Assembly: GCA_964387365.1 (NCBI GenBank)
Contig: CAYLWP010000011.1
Location: forward strand, 1 to 32,750
DNA: 32,750 bases
Source: COE1 sp964387365
GTDB taxonomy: Bacteria; Bacillota; Clostridia; Lachnospirales; Lachnospiraceae
Reading direction: 5' to 3'
Below are positions 8,898 through 16,378 of the stretch, one piece after another. Made by a program: the position numbers and the translations under genes. Positions within the stretch are counted from its first letter, which is position 1; every line of letters starts with the position of its first letter. Below the pieces are notes generated by a model. That model did not search any database. It worked only from the letters and a program-made list of their open reading frames with translations, and was not told where the DNA came from.

Positions 8898-8903
8898 ATT
8901 ATA
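8898..8903 (-). promoter_or_regulatory. Candidate -10 box for the 8211-8843 minus-strand gene
   Basis: Read on the minus strand this is a perfect TATAAT, about 55 bp upstream of the start codon at 8843. No good -35 is seen at 16-18 bp. The nearest candidate, TTCACA, is 19 bp away, so the call is tentative. Confidence 0.4.
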
Positions 8904-8933
8904 ACACATTATGCGTGAGTTGTGTGAATGGAG

Positions 8934-8947
8934 TGAAATCGTTTACA
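8934..8947. promoter_or_regulatory. Candidate cre (CcpA) site
   Basis: TGAAATCGTTTACA matches the catabolite-responsive element consensus TGNAANCGNWNNCW at every fixed position. It lies in the divergent gap, ending 19 bp before the -35 of the GH38 promoter. Regulation by CcpA is inferred from the motif and from the role of the downstream genes in secondary sugar catabolism. Confidence 0.55.
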
Positions 8948-8966
8948 TAATTTTAATCTATTCCTG

Positions 8967-8995
8967 TTGACCCAACCTCAAACATGATATATGAT
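8967..8995 (+). promoter_or_regulatory. Sigma-A promoter of the GH38 operon
   Basis: TTGACC (8967-8972) is separated by exactly 17 bp from TATGAT (8990-8995), 90 bp before the GH38 start codon. The spacer and -10 overlap CATGATATATGATATG, one copy of the ATGATATAT element seen in other gaps of the cluster, so this is a plausible repressor target. Confidence 0.75.
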
Positions 8996-9085
8996 ATGAA
9001 GTATATAACATTTAAATAATAATCCAATAAACGCGCGTGCTTTAGTGGATATATAATGATATAACAAAGTAGAAGGAGAAGGAAA

Positions 9086-12000
9086 ATGAAATTAATTAGT
9101 TCAGAGTGGGAAGGACGAATCAGACATTGGATGAGAGTTCTGAAGAAGGATTTTTATGAATCTCTCGGGGAATTTTCGTGGGAAGCTTATCGGACCATGG
9201 AACAAATACCCGTAGAGGAAGTGGAAACAAGAGAGTTTGTGCCGGTTGCACCCGGATATACATGGGGAAAAACCTGGGAATATTGCTGGTTTCGCAGCCA
9301 TATCGTGCTGCCCGAAGAGGCAGAAGGAAAATGCATCGTGATGAATCTAAGCCCCGATGGGGAGTCAACACTGTTTGTCAACGGTAAAGCATTTGGAACC
9401 TATCGCGCATCGTGGGTAAGAGAACAGCATCACTTTGTAGAGGATAATATCCTTGCAGAAAATGCAAAGGCAGGACAGGAATATACTGTACTGATGGAAA
9501 CCTATGCAGGACACCATTTTGCGGAAGCGCCAAACGGAGGCTGTGCGACAGGCCCTGTTATGCCCGGATTATATGAGGATCCGCTAAAAGAGAATGAAAG
9601 AAGAAAGCTCGGTACCTGTACCTACGGAATCTGGAATGAGGAAGCCTATCAGCTCTATATGGATGTGGATACACTCAATAAATTACTGGCAACGCTGGAC
9701 AAGAAAAGCCTGCGAGCAGCAAAGGTTGCAGAAGCACTCGAGCAGTTTACGTTGATTGTAGACTTTGAACAGCCAAAAGAGCAGAGAATACAGGACTACA
9801 GAAAGGCAAGAGAAATACTGGCGCCGGTACTGGGGGCAAAGAATGGTTCTACGATGCCTGTATTTTATGCAATCGGTCATGCGCATCTTGACCTCGCATG
9901 GCTGTGGCCAATGGCAGAAACCTATCGAAAAACAGAGCGTACCTTTGCAGCACAGCTGCGTTTGCTCGAGAAATACCCTGATTATAAATACATTCAGAGT
10001 CAGCCGGCAGCCTACGAGATGTGCAGAGAACATTATCCGGAACTGTTTGAACGCATAAAAGAAGCCATCAGGGAAGGACGCTGGATTGCAGACGGTGCTA
10101 TGTGGGTGGAGCCTGATACAAATATGGCAAGCGGTGAAGCGCTGATTCGCCAGCTGATACATGGAAAAAGATATTATAAGGATGTCTTAGGGGTGGAGAG
10201 CGAAGTACTCTGGCTCCCTGATACTTTTGGCTATACAGCGGCACTGCCTCAGATCTTGCAGGGCTGTGGTGTAAAATATATGGTGACACAGAAGATATTC
10301 TGGTCCTACAACGAGAGCGATGAGTTTCCATACCACTATTTTTACTGGGAAGGTATGGACGGAACAAGAGTAACCTCCTTCCTTCCTACAAGCTATGGCT
10401 ATTCTACCGACCCGGAAGAGGTGAATAAAACGTGGCAGAACCGCAGACAGCTGCGGGATTTGGATTCCTTTTTACTGCCGTTTGGTTATGGCGACGGAGG
10501 CGGCGGTCCGACCAGAGATTATATTGAATATGCAGAGCGCCAGAAGGATTTAGAGGGTGGCGCGAAGATAAAGATGACAAGTCCTTTGGAATTCTTTGAA
10601 GAAATGGAGGAAAAGGGTGGTCCGTCCGATACCTATGTGGGTGAGCTTTACTTCTCTGCGCACAGAGGAACCTTTACCTCACAGGCTGCCATCAAGAGGT
10701 TAAACAGAAGCTGTGAGCTTGCCATGCGTGAGCTTGAGGTGTGGAGCAGTCTTGCAAAAAGCTGTGGATTTGCATATGATTCGGAAAGAGCAGACAGGCT
10801 TTGGAAGAAGCTTCTGTTACATCAGTTCCATGATATTTTGCCGGGCTCCTCAATTGCAAGAGTTTATGTTGAGGCCGAAAAGGCATTAGGTGAAGTCTTA
10901 GAGGAAGCAGAGGAGATGAAGGCTGCGGCTCTTGCGGCATTGTGCGACGGTAAGGATGAAAAGGCTGTAACGATTGCCAATTCGCTGGGCTTTGAAAGAA
11001 GTGCGCTGGTAACACTTCCTGAGAACTTTAAACATGGTGCACAGACCTTGGAGGGTGAAGAGGTTCCTGTTCAGGAAGTGAATGGTGTGGTGAAAGCACT
11101 GGTAATGCTGCCTTCCTGCGGAGCAATTTCTGTTGTGCCTGCAGAAACCAAAGCGTCTGAGGATAAGGCAAAACAGGTTTGTGTGACAGAAACGGGCGGA
11201 AGCTATATTCTGGAGAATGTACAGATTAAAGCAGTAATCAATGCGAAGGGAGAAGTAACCTCCTTTGTTTTAAAGGAATCCGGCAGAGAATTTGCGGCCG
11301 GTGCCATGAATCGTTTCCGTATGTACAAGGACGTTCCGCGATTGTTCGATGCCTGGGATATTGATTCACATTATATCGACCAGGAGACGGAGGGTGCGAC
11401 GGATATCAGGGTAGAGTTGGTATCGGAAGGTATTGAAGGCGTGCTGAAGGTAACGGGAAAAATCAGTGAATCCGCCTTTGTACAGTACATTCGACTGGCA
11501 GCAGACAGCAGAAGACTTGAATTTGAAACAGAAGTTGACTGGAAGGAAATGCATCGTCTGCTAAAAACGGATTTCCCTGTTGCAGTCTATACGGAAAATG
11601 TGATTAATGAGATGCAGTTTGGCTTTGTGGAAAGACCGGCGCATCGTTCGAGAGTATATGACAAGGACCGCTATGAGGTGTGCAACCATCGCTACAGCGC
11701 ATTCTGTGACGGAGCGCACGGGGCGGCTGTGCTGAATGATTCCAAATACGGCATCAGCGCAAACGGCAATGCTCTGCAGCTGACACTTTTGCGTGCAAGC
11801 ACCTGCCCTGAGATGAGAGCGGACAACAGAATACATCATTTTACCTATGCGTTTACTGCGTGGGAAGGAAGCTTCGCAGAGTGTGATGTTGTCAGACAGG
11901 GATATGAGCTGAATGTAAAGCCGGTGCTGGCAGAAGGTGCAGTGAATACATTTAGTGCCGTTTCTGTTGATAAGGGAAATATTATTCTGGATACGATGAA

Positions 12001-12214
12001 GCCTGCCGAGGACGGAAGTGGAGATGTGATTATGCGCTTCTATGAGTCTGGAAAGGCGGCAGTGACAGCGCAGATTGGGTTAAAGCTTGGCGAGTATAAA
12101 GCGTATAGCTGTGACATGCTGGAAAATGTATCGGAAGAGCTTGCGGTAGAGAACAATACCGTGACGCTAGCGTTCAGAGCTTTTGAAATAAAAACAATTC
12201 GAATCAAAAAATAA
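9086..12214 (+). CDS. GH38 alpha-mannosidase, cytoplasmic
   Basis: A 1042-residue class II alpha-mannosidase that releases mannose from alpha-mannosides by a retaining, zinc-dependent mechanism. The N-terminal 230 residues form the accessory domain usual in bacterial GH38 (WEYCWFRSHIVLP, LFVNGKAFG). The catalytic domain shows GHAHLDLAWLWPMAETYRKT with metal ligands H267 and D269, the nucleophile D379 in LWLPDTFGYTAALPQIL, FGYGDGGGGPT, and the metal-binding histidine region HQFHDILPGSSI (H582). The remaining beta-rich C-terminus completes the family's usual length. No signal peptide is present, so the enzyme acts on imported oligosaccharides. The ATG at 9086 has AGAAGGAGAAGG upstream and follows a consensus promoter. 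It is the first gene of an apparent operon with the kinase and isomerase that process the released mannose. Linkage specificity cannot be told from sequence. Confidence 0.96.
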   Translation: MKLISSEWEGRIRHWMRVLKKDFYESLGEFSWEAYRTMEQIPVEEVETREFVPVAPGYTWGKTWEYCWFRSHIVLPEEAEGKCIVMNLSPDGESTLFVNGKAFGTYRASWVREQHHFVEDNILAENAKAGQEYTVLMETYAGHHFAEAPNGGCATGPVMPGLYEDPLKENERRKLGTCTYGIWNEEAYQLYMDVDTLNKLLATLDKKSLRAAKVAEALEQFTLIVDFEQPKEQRIQDYRKAREILAPVLGAKNGSTMPVFYAIGHAHLDLAWLWPMAETYRKTERTFAAQLRLLEKYPDYKYIQSQPAAYEMCREHYPELFERIKEAIREGRWIADGAMWVEPDTNMASGEALIRQLIHGKRYYKDVLGVESEVLWLPDTFGYTAALPQILQGCGVKYMVTQKIFWSYNESDEFPYHYFYWEGMDGTRVTSFLPTSYGYSTDPEEVNKTWQNRRQLRDLDSFLLPFGYGDGGGGPTRDYIEYAERQKDLEGGAKIKMTSPLEFFEEMEEKGGPSDTYVGELYFSAHRGTFTSQAAIKRLNRSCELAMRELEVWSSLAKSCGFAYDSERADRLWKKLLLHQFHDILPGSSIARVYVEAEKALGEVLEEAEEMKAAALAALCDGKDEKAVTIANSLGFERSALVTLPENFKHGAQTLEGEEVPVQEVNGVVKALVMLPSCGAISVVPAETKASEDKAKQVCVTETGGSYILENVQIKAVINAKGEVTSFVLKESGREFAAGAMNRFRMYKDVPRLFDAWDIDSHYIDQETEGATDIRVELVSEGIEGVLKVTGKISESAFVQYIRLAADSRRLEFETEVDWKEMHRLLKTDFPVAVYTENVINEMQFGFVERPAHRSRVYDKDRYEVCNHRYSAFCDGAHGAAVLNDSKYGISANGNALQLTLLRASTCPEMRADNRIHHFTYAFTAWEGSFAECDVVRQGYELNVKPVLAEGAVNTFSAVSVDKGNIILDTMKPAEDGSGDVIMRFYESGKAAVTAQIGLKLGEYKAYSCDMLENVSEELAVENNTVTLAFRAFEIKTIRIKK

Positions 12215-12237
12215 ATTGGAAAGGTATGGTGATTACT

Positions 12238-13191
12238 ATGCGTATAGGCGTAGACGTCGGAGGAATGAGTATCAAGTTCGGTTTGGTGAATGAGGAATAT
12301 AAAATAGTGGCAAGAAAGGTGATTGATACCTGTAGGGACAGTCAGTCGGCAGAGGAAATCATTACGCGTATGGCGGAAAGCGTTCTCGAGCTCTTGGATG
12401 AAAACGGCTTAACACAGGAGGACTGTGACGGACTTGGCATTGCCTGTCCGGGAACCTCGGATCCTGCAACCGGTGTGGTGGTGTATTCCAATAATATTGA
12501 GTGGGAGAATGTACCGCTTCTTGCTATGCTCAAAAAATATCTTCATATACCGATGGGGATTGCAAATGATGCTGATGCGGCGGCGCTTGGTGAGGTTCTG
12601 GATGGCGCTGCCAAGGGCAAGGACAGTGCGGTTCTGCTGACGCTTGGTACCGGCGTAGGCGGCGGAGTTGTTATTGACCGCAAGATTTTTGCAGGTCCCC
12701 TGCGTGGCGGCTGCGAGCTTGGACATATGGTAATTTCCAGAGGAGGAAAGCTGTGTACCTGCGGCAGAAAGGGCTGCCTTGAGGTGTACGCTTCCGCAAC
12801 TGCTCTGATGGAAGAGGCAAGAGAAGCGGCTGCAAAGAGTCCGGATTCGCTGATGAACAAGTTAAGTGAAAATAATCCGGAAAAGATAAACGGAAAGGTT
12901 ATTTTTGATGCGCAGAAGCAGGCGGATCAGGCGGCAGTCGAGGTTGTGGATAATTACGAGGAAAATCTGAGCATCGGTATTGCTAATCTTGTTAATATTT
13001 TCAGACCGGAGATTTTTATTCTTGGCGGCGGAGTATCAGCGCAGAAGGAATATCTGACAGATGCATTGCAGGAAAAGGTAAATGATATGTGCTTTGGCGG
13101 TGCGTTGGGAGAGGTCCCGAAGATTGTAACCTCGAATCTTGGAAATGACGCAGGAATTATCGGTGCGGCATATCTGCAGATGAAGCTGTAG
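12238..13191 (+). CDS. ROK-family sugar kinase (gluco-/mannokinase type)
   Basis: A 317-residue ROK kinase, expected to phosphorylate glucose or, from its context, mannose at C6 using ATP in the cytoplasm. It begins MRIGVDVGGMSIKFGLV, which is the phosphate-binding loop. It carries GIANDADAAALGE with the catalytic aspartate, the adenosine-side glycine stretch TLGTGVGGGVV, the sugar-binding GCELGHMVI, and the ROK zinc motif CTCGRKGCLE. The frame is also open from an ATG at 12226, but the GGAAAGG at 12218-12224 is only 1 nt from it. The ATG at 12238 is preceded by GGTGAT and gives the family-typical N-terminus, so I prefer it. The gene lies 23 bp after the GH38 gene and 92 bp before the mannose-6-phosphate isomerase, which supports mannokinase activity as an inference. 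Confidence 0.93.
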   Translation: MRIGVDVGGMSIKFGLVNEEYKIVARKVIDTCRDSQSAEEIITRMAESVLELLDENGLTQEDCDGLGIACPGTSDPATGVVVYSNNIEWENVPLLAMLKKYLHIPMGIANDADAAALGEVLDGAAKGKDSAVLLTLGTGVGGGVVIDRKIFAGPLRGGCELGHMVISRGGKLCTCGRKGCLEVYASATALMEEAREAAAKSPDSLMNKLSENNPEKINGKVIFDAQKQADQAAVEVVDNYEENLSIGIANLVNIFRPEIFILGGGVSAQKEYLTDALQEKVNDMCFGGALGEVPKIVTSNLGNDAGIIGAAYLQMKL

Positions 13192-13283
13192 CAGGGAAAC
13201 GGTAGCTTTGCTTTGCGCATGAAGTATGCAAGTGGTGCGGAGCGAAGATATAAAGTGATGTAGGAATAGAAAGGATTGGAAAA

Positions 13284-14252
13284 ATGAGCAAAAAGACAGC
13301 AAAGGATATTATGTTTTTAAATCCGGTATTTAAGCATACCATTTGGGGCGGAAGTAAGCTGAGGGAGGATTTTGACTATCCGGTTACAGGTGAGGACATC
13401 GGAGAATGCTGGGGCATCTCGGCGCATCCTAATGGAGATGATGAGATAAAAAACGGTGATTTTGCAGGAAAGAAATTATCGGAGGTCTGGAAGGAACATC
13501 CGGAGGTGTTCGGCAACCCGAAGGAGGAATGTTTCCCGCTTCTTACCAAGATTATTGATGCGCAGGATGACCTGAGTATCCAGGTACACCCGGATGATGC
13601 CTATGCAAAGGTAAATGAAAACGGCTCCCTTGGAAAAATGGAGTGCTGGTATGTACTGGATTGTCCGGAAGGCGCTACTCTGATTATCGGACATAATGCC
13701 GGGACAAAGGATGAGATGGCAAATATGGTAGAGCAGGGAGACTGGAAGCATTTCTTAAGAGAAATTCCTGTAAAGAAAGGAGACTTTATTCAGATTAATC
13801 CGGGAACCTTACATGCAATCAAGGGCGGTTTTGTGATTCTGGAAACACAGCAGAGTAGTGACGTGACTTATCGTGTGTATGATTATGACCGTCTGAGCGA
13901 TGGAAAGAAAAGACCGCTTCATATCAAGCAGAGTATGGATGTAACAACGGTTCCGGCAGAACCGGTAGAGGAAACGATTCAGTCCACCGTTGGTCTGCCG
14001 GTTAATGAATGGAATCTGTTATATTCCTGCAAATATTATGATGTGTTCAAGTTGGAAGTAACCGGAAAGCTGGTATCGGAACAGCAGTATCCGTTTCTGT
14101 TGATGAGTGTGGTAGAGGGTAAAGGAAGTGTAAATGGTCTGGAAGTGAAAAAAGGAGATCATTTCATCATTCCTGATGGATTAGGTACGATAGAGCTGGA
14201 TGGTAATATGGTAATGATTGCGTCGTCAACCAGTGCGGCAAAACGTATGTAG
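13284..14252 (+). CDS. manA: Mannose-6-phosphate isomerase, class I
   Basis: A 322-residue zinc-dependent cupin enzyme that converts mannose-6-phosphate to fructose-6-phosphate, feeding glycolysis. Family hallmarks are NPVFKHTIWGGSKL at the N-terminus, LSIQVHPDDAYA with metal ligands Q100 and H102, GKMECWYVLD with E120, and INPGTLHAIKGG with H177. RVYDYDR and a second cupin-like half follow. The length fits the short Firmicutes ManA forms. The ATG at 13284 has GAAAGGATTGG upstream. Together with the GH38 enzyme and ROK kinase it makes a complete route from alpha-mannoside to fructose-6-phosphate. A 22-bp palindrome follows the stop within 50 bp, but no T-tract terminator was found after the gene. 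Confidence 0.95.
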   Translation: MSKKTAKDIMFLNPVFKHTIWGGSKLREDFDYPVTGEDIGECWGISAHPNGDDEIKNGDFAGKKLSEVWKEHPEVFGNPKEECFPLLTKIIDAQDDLSIQVHPDDAYAKVNENGSLGKMECWYVLDCPEGATLIIGHNAGTKDEMANMVEQGDWKHFLREIPVKKGDFIQINPGTLHAIKGGFVILETQQSSDVTYRVYDYDRLSDGKKRPLHIKQSMDVTTVPAEPVEETIQSTVGLPVNEWNLLYSCKYYDVFKLEVTGKLVSEQQYPFLLMSVVEGKGSVNGLEVKKGDHFIIPDGLGTIELDGNMVMIASSTSAAKRM

Positions 14253-14276
14253 AAAGAAAAAATACGAACGGCAGGG

Positions 14277-14298
14277 AATGAATGATATATCATTCATT
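14277..14298. promoter_or_regulatory. 22-bp perfect palindrome, candidate operator
   Basis: The half-site AATGAATGATA is followed directly by its exact reverse complement, with no loop, which suits a dimeric regulator better than a terminator hairpin. Its centre ATGATATATCAT contains the ATGATATAT element seen at 8984, 14415, 17860 and 19096. It lies about 127 bp upstream of the -35 of the ABC importer promoter. Binding by the GntR/LacI-type regulator at 17922-19055 is inferred. Confidence 0.5.
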
Positions 14299-14340
14299 AT
14301 AATCTCCACGAATAGAAACCTATTATAAGCACAAAATATT

Positions 14341-14380
14341 GTTTTTGCACAACAGAACACAAAATTGTTTGTGCAAAAAC
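14341..14380. repeat. 12-bp inverted repeat upstream of the importer promoter
   Basis: GTTTTTGCACAA (14341-14352) is repeated in perfect inverted form as TTGTGCAAAAAC (14369-14380) with a 16-nt spacer. No T tract follows on either strand, so it is not an obvious terminator. It may be a second regulator site or an activator site, since it ends 44 bp before the -35 box. Confidence 0.55.
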
Positions 14381-14424
14381 GATACAAAGTCGACATAAAA
14401 AGTAGAAAATATTCATGATATATA

Positions 14425-14453
14425 TTGACATATCAATAAATGATACATATAAT
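14425..14453 (+). promoter_or_regulatory. Perfect sigma-A promoter of the oligosaccharide ABC importer
   Basis: TTGACA (14425-14430), a 17-bp spacer and TATAAT (14448-14453) match the consensus at all 12 positions. An ATGATATAT element (14415-14423) abuts the -35, and TTGACATATCA, shared with the GH125 promoter, overlaps it. Such a strong promoter is likely to be held down by a repressor. Confidence 0.85.
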
Positions 14454-14492
14454 GAAAACATAAAATGTAGCATAAAGAAAGGAGTACCTGCT

Positions 14493-15416
14493 TTGAAAAA
14501 AGAGAAAGTAAAAAAAGTAAAAAATAAAACCAAAAAACCAATTTGGAAAACAGAAGGTTTTCAAGGATATCTGTTTATGCTACCAACATTAATAGGATTT
14601 CCGTTACTTTGTGCGTATCCAATGATTTATTCCCTGTACTGTTCGTTTTGTGACTGGGACGGTATTAATGATCCGGTATTTGCGGGACTTAAGAATTATG
14701 AATTTATCTTTACTGCAAAGCCGATTTTCTGGGATTCAGTACGTGTAACATTTACATATGCACTGATTAATGTGCCGATTACATTGATACTTGGTCTGGC
14801 ATTGGCGGTTCTGTTGAATAAGAAATTAATCGGAATCAAGATATTCCGTGTTATTTATTATCTTCCGACCATTGTTCCGAGTGTTGCTGCTCTTGTTTTG
14901 TGGCAGTTCATGTTTAAGAGTGATACAGGCCTTATTAACGGTACACTCAATCAGCTGGGGCTTTCGTCAGTGGGATGGCTGACCGACCCGGATGTGGTTC
15001 TGGTATCACTAAGTATTATTAAGTGGTGGGGTGTCGGAGGAATGATGATTGTCTTCCTGAGCGGTCTGCAATCGGTTCCTGCGGATTTATATGAGGCAGC
15101 TTCGCTGGATGGAGCAAGCGGCTGGTCACAGTTTAAGCATATTACGTTCCCGATGATTACACCAATTATCTTCTTACAGTTAATTACCGGCGTCATCGGA
15201 GGCTTACAGGCATTTGCTGAAGCACAGATTGTAACGGGAGGCGGACCAAGCTATGCATCACATTTCCTGAACTTCGATATTTACGAAACAGCGTTCGGTA
15301 ACTACAAATACGGACGTGCATGTGCGGAGGCATGGTTCCTGTTCGTTGTTATTATGATTCTTACGGTCATTATTTTCCGTAAGTCAGAGCAGTATGTGTA
15401 TTATGAAAATGAGTAA
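14493..15416 (+). CDS. Oligosaccharide ABC transporter permease (MalF/UgpA type)
   Basis: A 307-residue inner-membrane permease of the carbohydrate uptake-1 class. A lysine-rich N-terminus (KKEKVKKVKNKTKKP) precedes about six membrane spans, beginning GYLFMLPTLIGFPLLCAYPM. The EAA loop that docks the ATPase is visible as YEAASLDGASGWSQFKHITFP. The frame is open from an ATG at 14415, but that codon lies upstream of the -35 box of the promoter (14425-14453). I therefore choose the TTG at 14493, with AAAGGAG at 14478-14484 and an 8-nt gap. It forms an operon with the second permease and the binding protein. No ATPase gene is present, so a shared MsmK/UgpC-type ATPase encoded elsewhere is probably used. 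From its context it imports mannose-containing oligosaccharides (inference). Confidence 0.92.
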   Translation: MKKEKVKKVKNKTKKPIWKTEGFQGYLFMLPTLIGFPLLCAYPMIYSLYCSFCDWDGINDPVFAGLKNYEFIFTAKPIFWDSVRVTFTYALINVPITLILGLALAVLLNKKLIGIKIFRVIYYLPTIVPSVAALVLWQFMFKSDTGLINGTLNQLGLSSVGWLTDPDVVLVSLSIIKWWGVGGMMIVFLSGLQSVPADLYEAASLDGASGWSQFKHITFPMITPIIFLQLITGVIGGLQAFAEAQIVTGGGPSYASHFLNFDIYETAFGNYKYGRACAEAWFLFVVIMILTVIIFRKSEQYVYYENE

Positions 15417-15434
15417 AGAGGACGGTGAGAAGAT

Positions 15435-16283
15435 ATGGGCAAGAAAAAAAGAGCAGTTGTTAATACGACGATCCGTTATATTATAATTTTATTGTTCTGC
15501 ATCCCGATGCTTTTCCCACTTCTGTGGATGCTGACAACGGCACTCAAGGATAATCAGGCAGTCTTTGCAATGCCGCCACAGTGGATTCCGAAGCGGTTTA
15601 TGTGGGAGAACTTCACAACCGGTCTGGAGCAGATCAGATTCTGGGAAAGATTTGCGAATACGGCATTTATTTCCGTTTTGTGTACAATCGGTTCTGTGTT
15701 GAGCTGTATGAGTGTAGGTTATGCGATTTCAAGAATTAAATTTCCGGGCAGAAAGATTTGGTTCTACTGTATTGTCGGCAGTATGATGATTCCGGGAATG
15801 GTTACCATGATTCCGGTATTTAAGTTCTGGACATCAGTGGGAGCATACGGAACCTGGTTGCCGTTGATTATTCCGGCATTCCTGGGAGCACCGTTCCAGA
15901 CTTTCCTGGTAAGACAGTATATGTCAACAATTCCGAAGTCTTATGATGAGGCGGCAAGAATTGACGGGGCAAACAGATTACAGATTTTAACCAGAGTACT
16001 TATGCCGATGTGTAAGCCGCTTATGGCTACCATTGCCATTCAGGCGTTTCAGGCTGCATGGAATGATTATATGAATCCGTTACTTTATGTAACACAGAAG
16101 CAGGATTTGTGGACCTTGTCCTTAGCGATAGGACGTATGTCCAGTAGTACATACGGAACAGAGTGGAATCTGTTCATGGCGGCCGACCTTGTATACCTGT
16201 TACCGGTTCTGATTCTGTTCTTCTTATGCCAGGACTACTTTATGGAAGGCTTAGGTTCCATGAATAATACAGGTGTGAAGTAA
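15435..16283 (+). CDS. Oligosaccharide ABC transporter permease (MalG/UgpE type)
   Basis: A 282-residue second permease of the same carbohydrate uptake-1 importer. It begins with a positively charged stretch and the span IIILLFCIPMLFPLLWMLTTAL, followed by the family-typical LKDNQAVFAMPPQWIPK and about five further spans. The EAA loop reads YDEAARIDGANRLQILTRVLMP. Near the C-terminus are QAAWNDYMNPLLY and LYLLPVL-like hydrophobic stretches. The ATG at 15435 lies 18 bp after the first permease stop, with a purine-rich GAGGACGGTGAGAAG upstream. It pairs with the preceding permease to form the channel, and the binding protein gene follows 95 bp later. Confidence 0.93.
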   Translation: MGKKKRAVVNTTIRYIIILLFCIPMLFPLLWMLTTALKDNQAVFAMPPQWIPKRFMWENFTTGLEQIRFWERFANTAFISVLCTIGSVLSCMSVGYAISRIKFPGRKIWFYCIVGSMMIPGMVTMIPVFKFWTSVGAYGTWLPLIIPAFLGAPFQTFLVRQYMSTIPKSYDEAARIDGANRLQILTRVLMPMCKPLMATIAIQAFQAAWNDYMNPLLYVTQKQDLWTLSLAIGRMSSSTYGTEWNLFMAADLVYLLPVLILFFLCQDYFMEGLGSMNNTGVK

Positions 16284-16378
16284 TCACACAGGGGAGTAAC
16301 TGATTAATATGTTGGAAATGGGGAATTCCCGTTACCTATAAAACAAAAAGAGAAAAAAGTAAATGGAGGAAAGCGAGT

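Noticed and set aside
9683..10162. 159-codon open frame on the minus strand inside the GH38 gene
   Set aside because: It lies wholly within a clear GH38 catalytic region, has no recognisable domain and is a codon-bias shadow.
13192..13283. Possible leader structure between the ROK kinase and manA
   Set aside because: Only weak, mismatched pairings (such as GCAT/ATGC) are seen; no known riboswitch pattern.
14277..14298. The palindrome as a terminator for manA
   Set aside because: It has no loop and no T tract after it, so an operator is more plausible.
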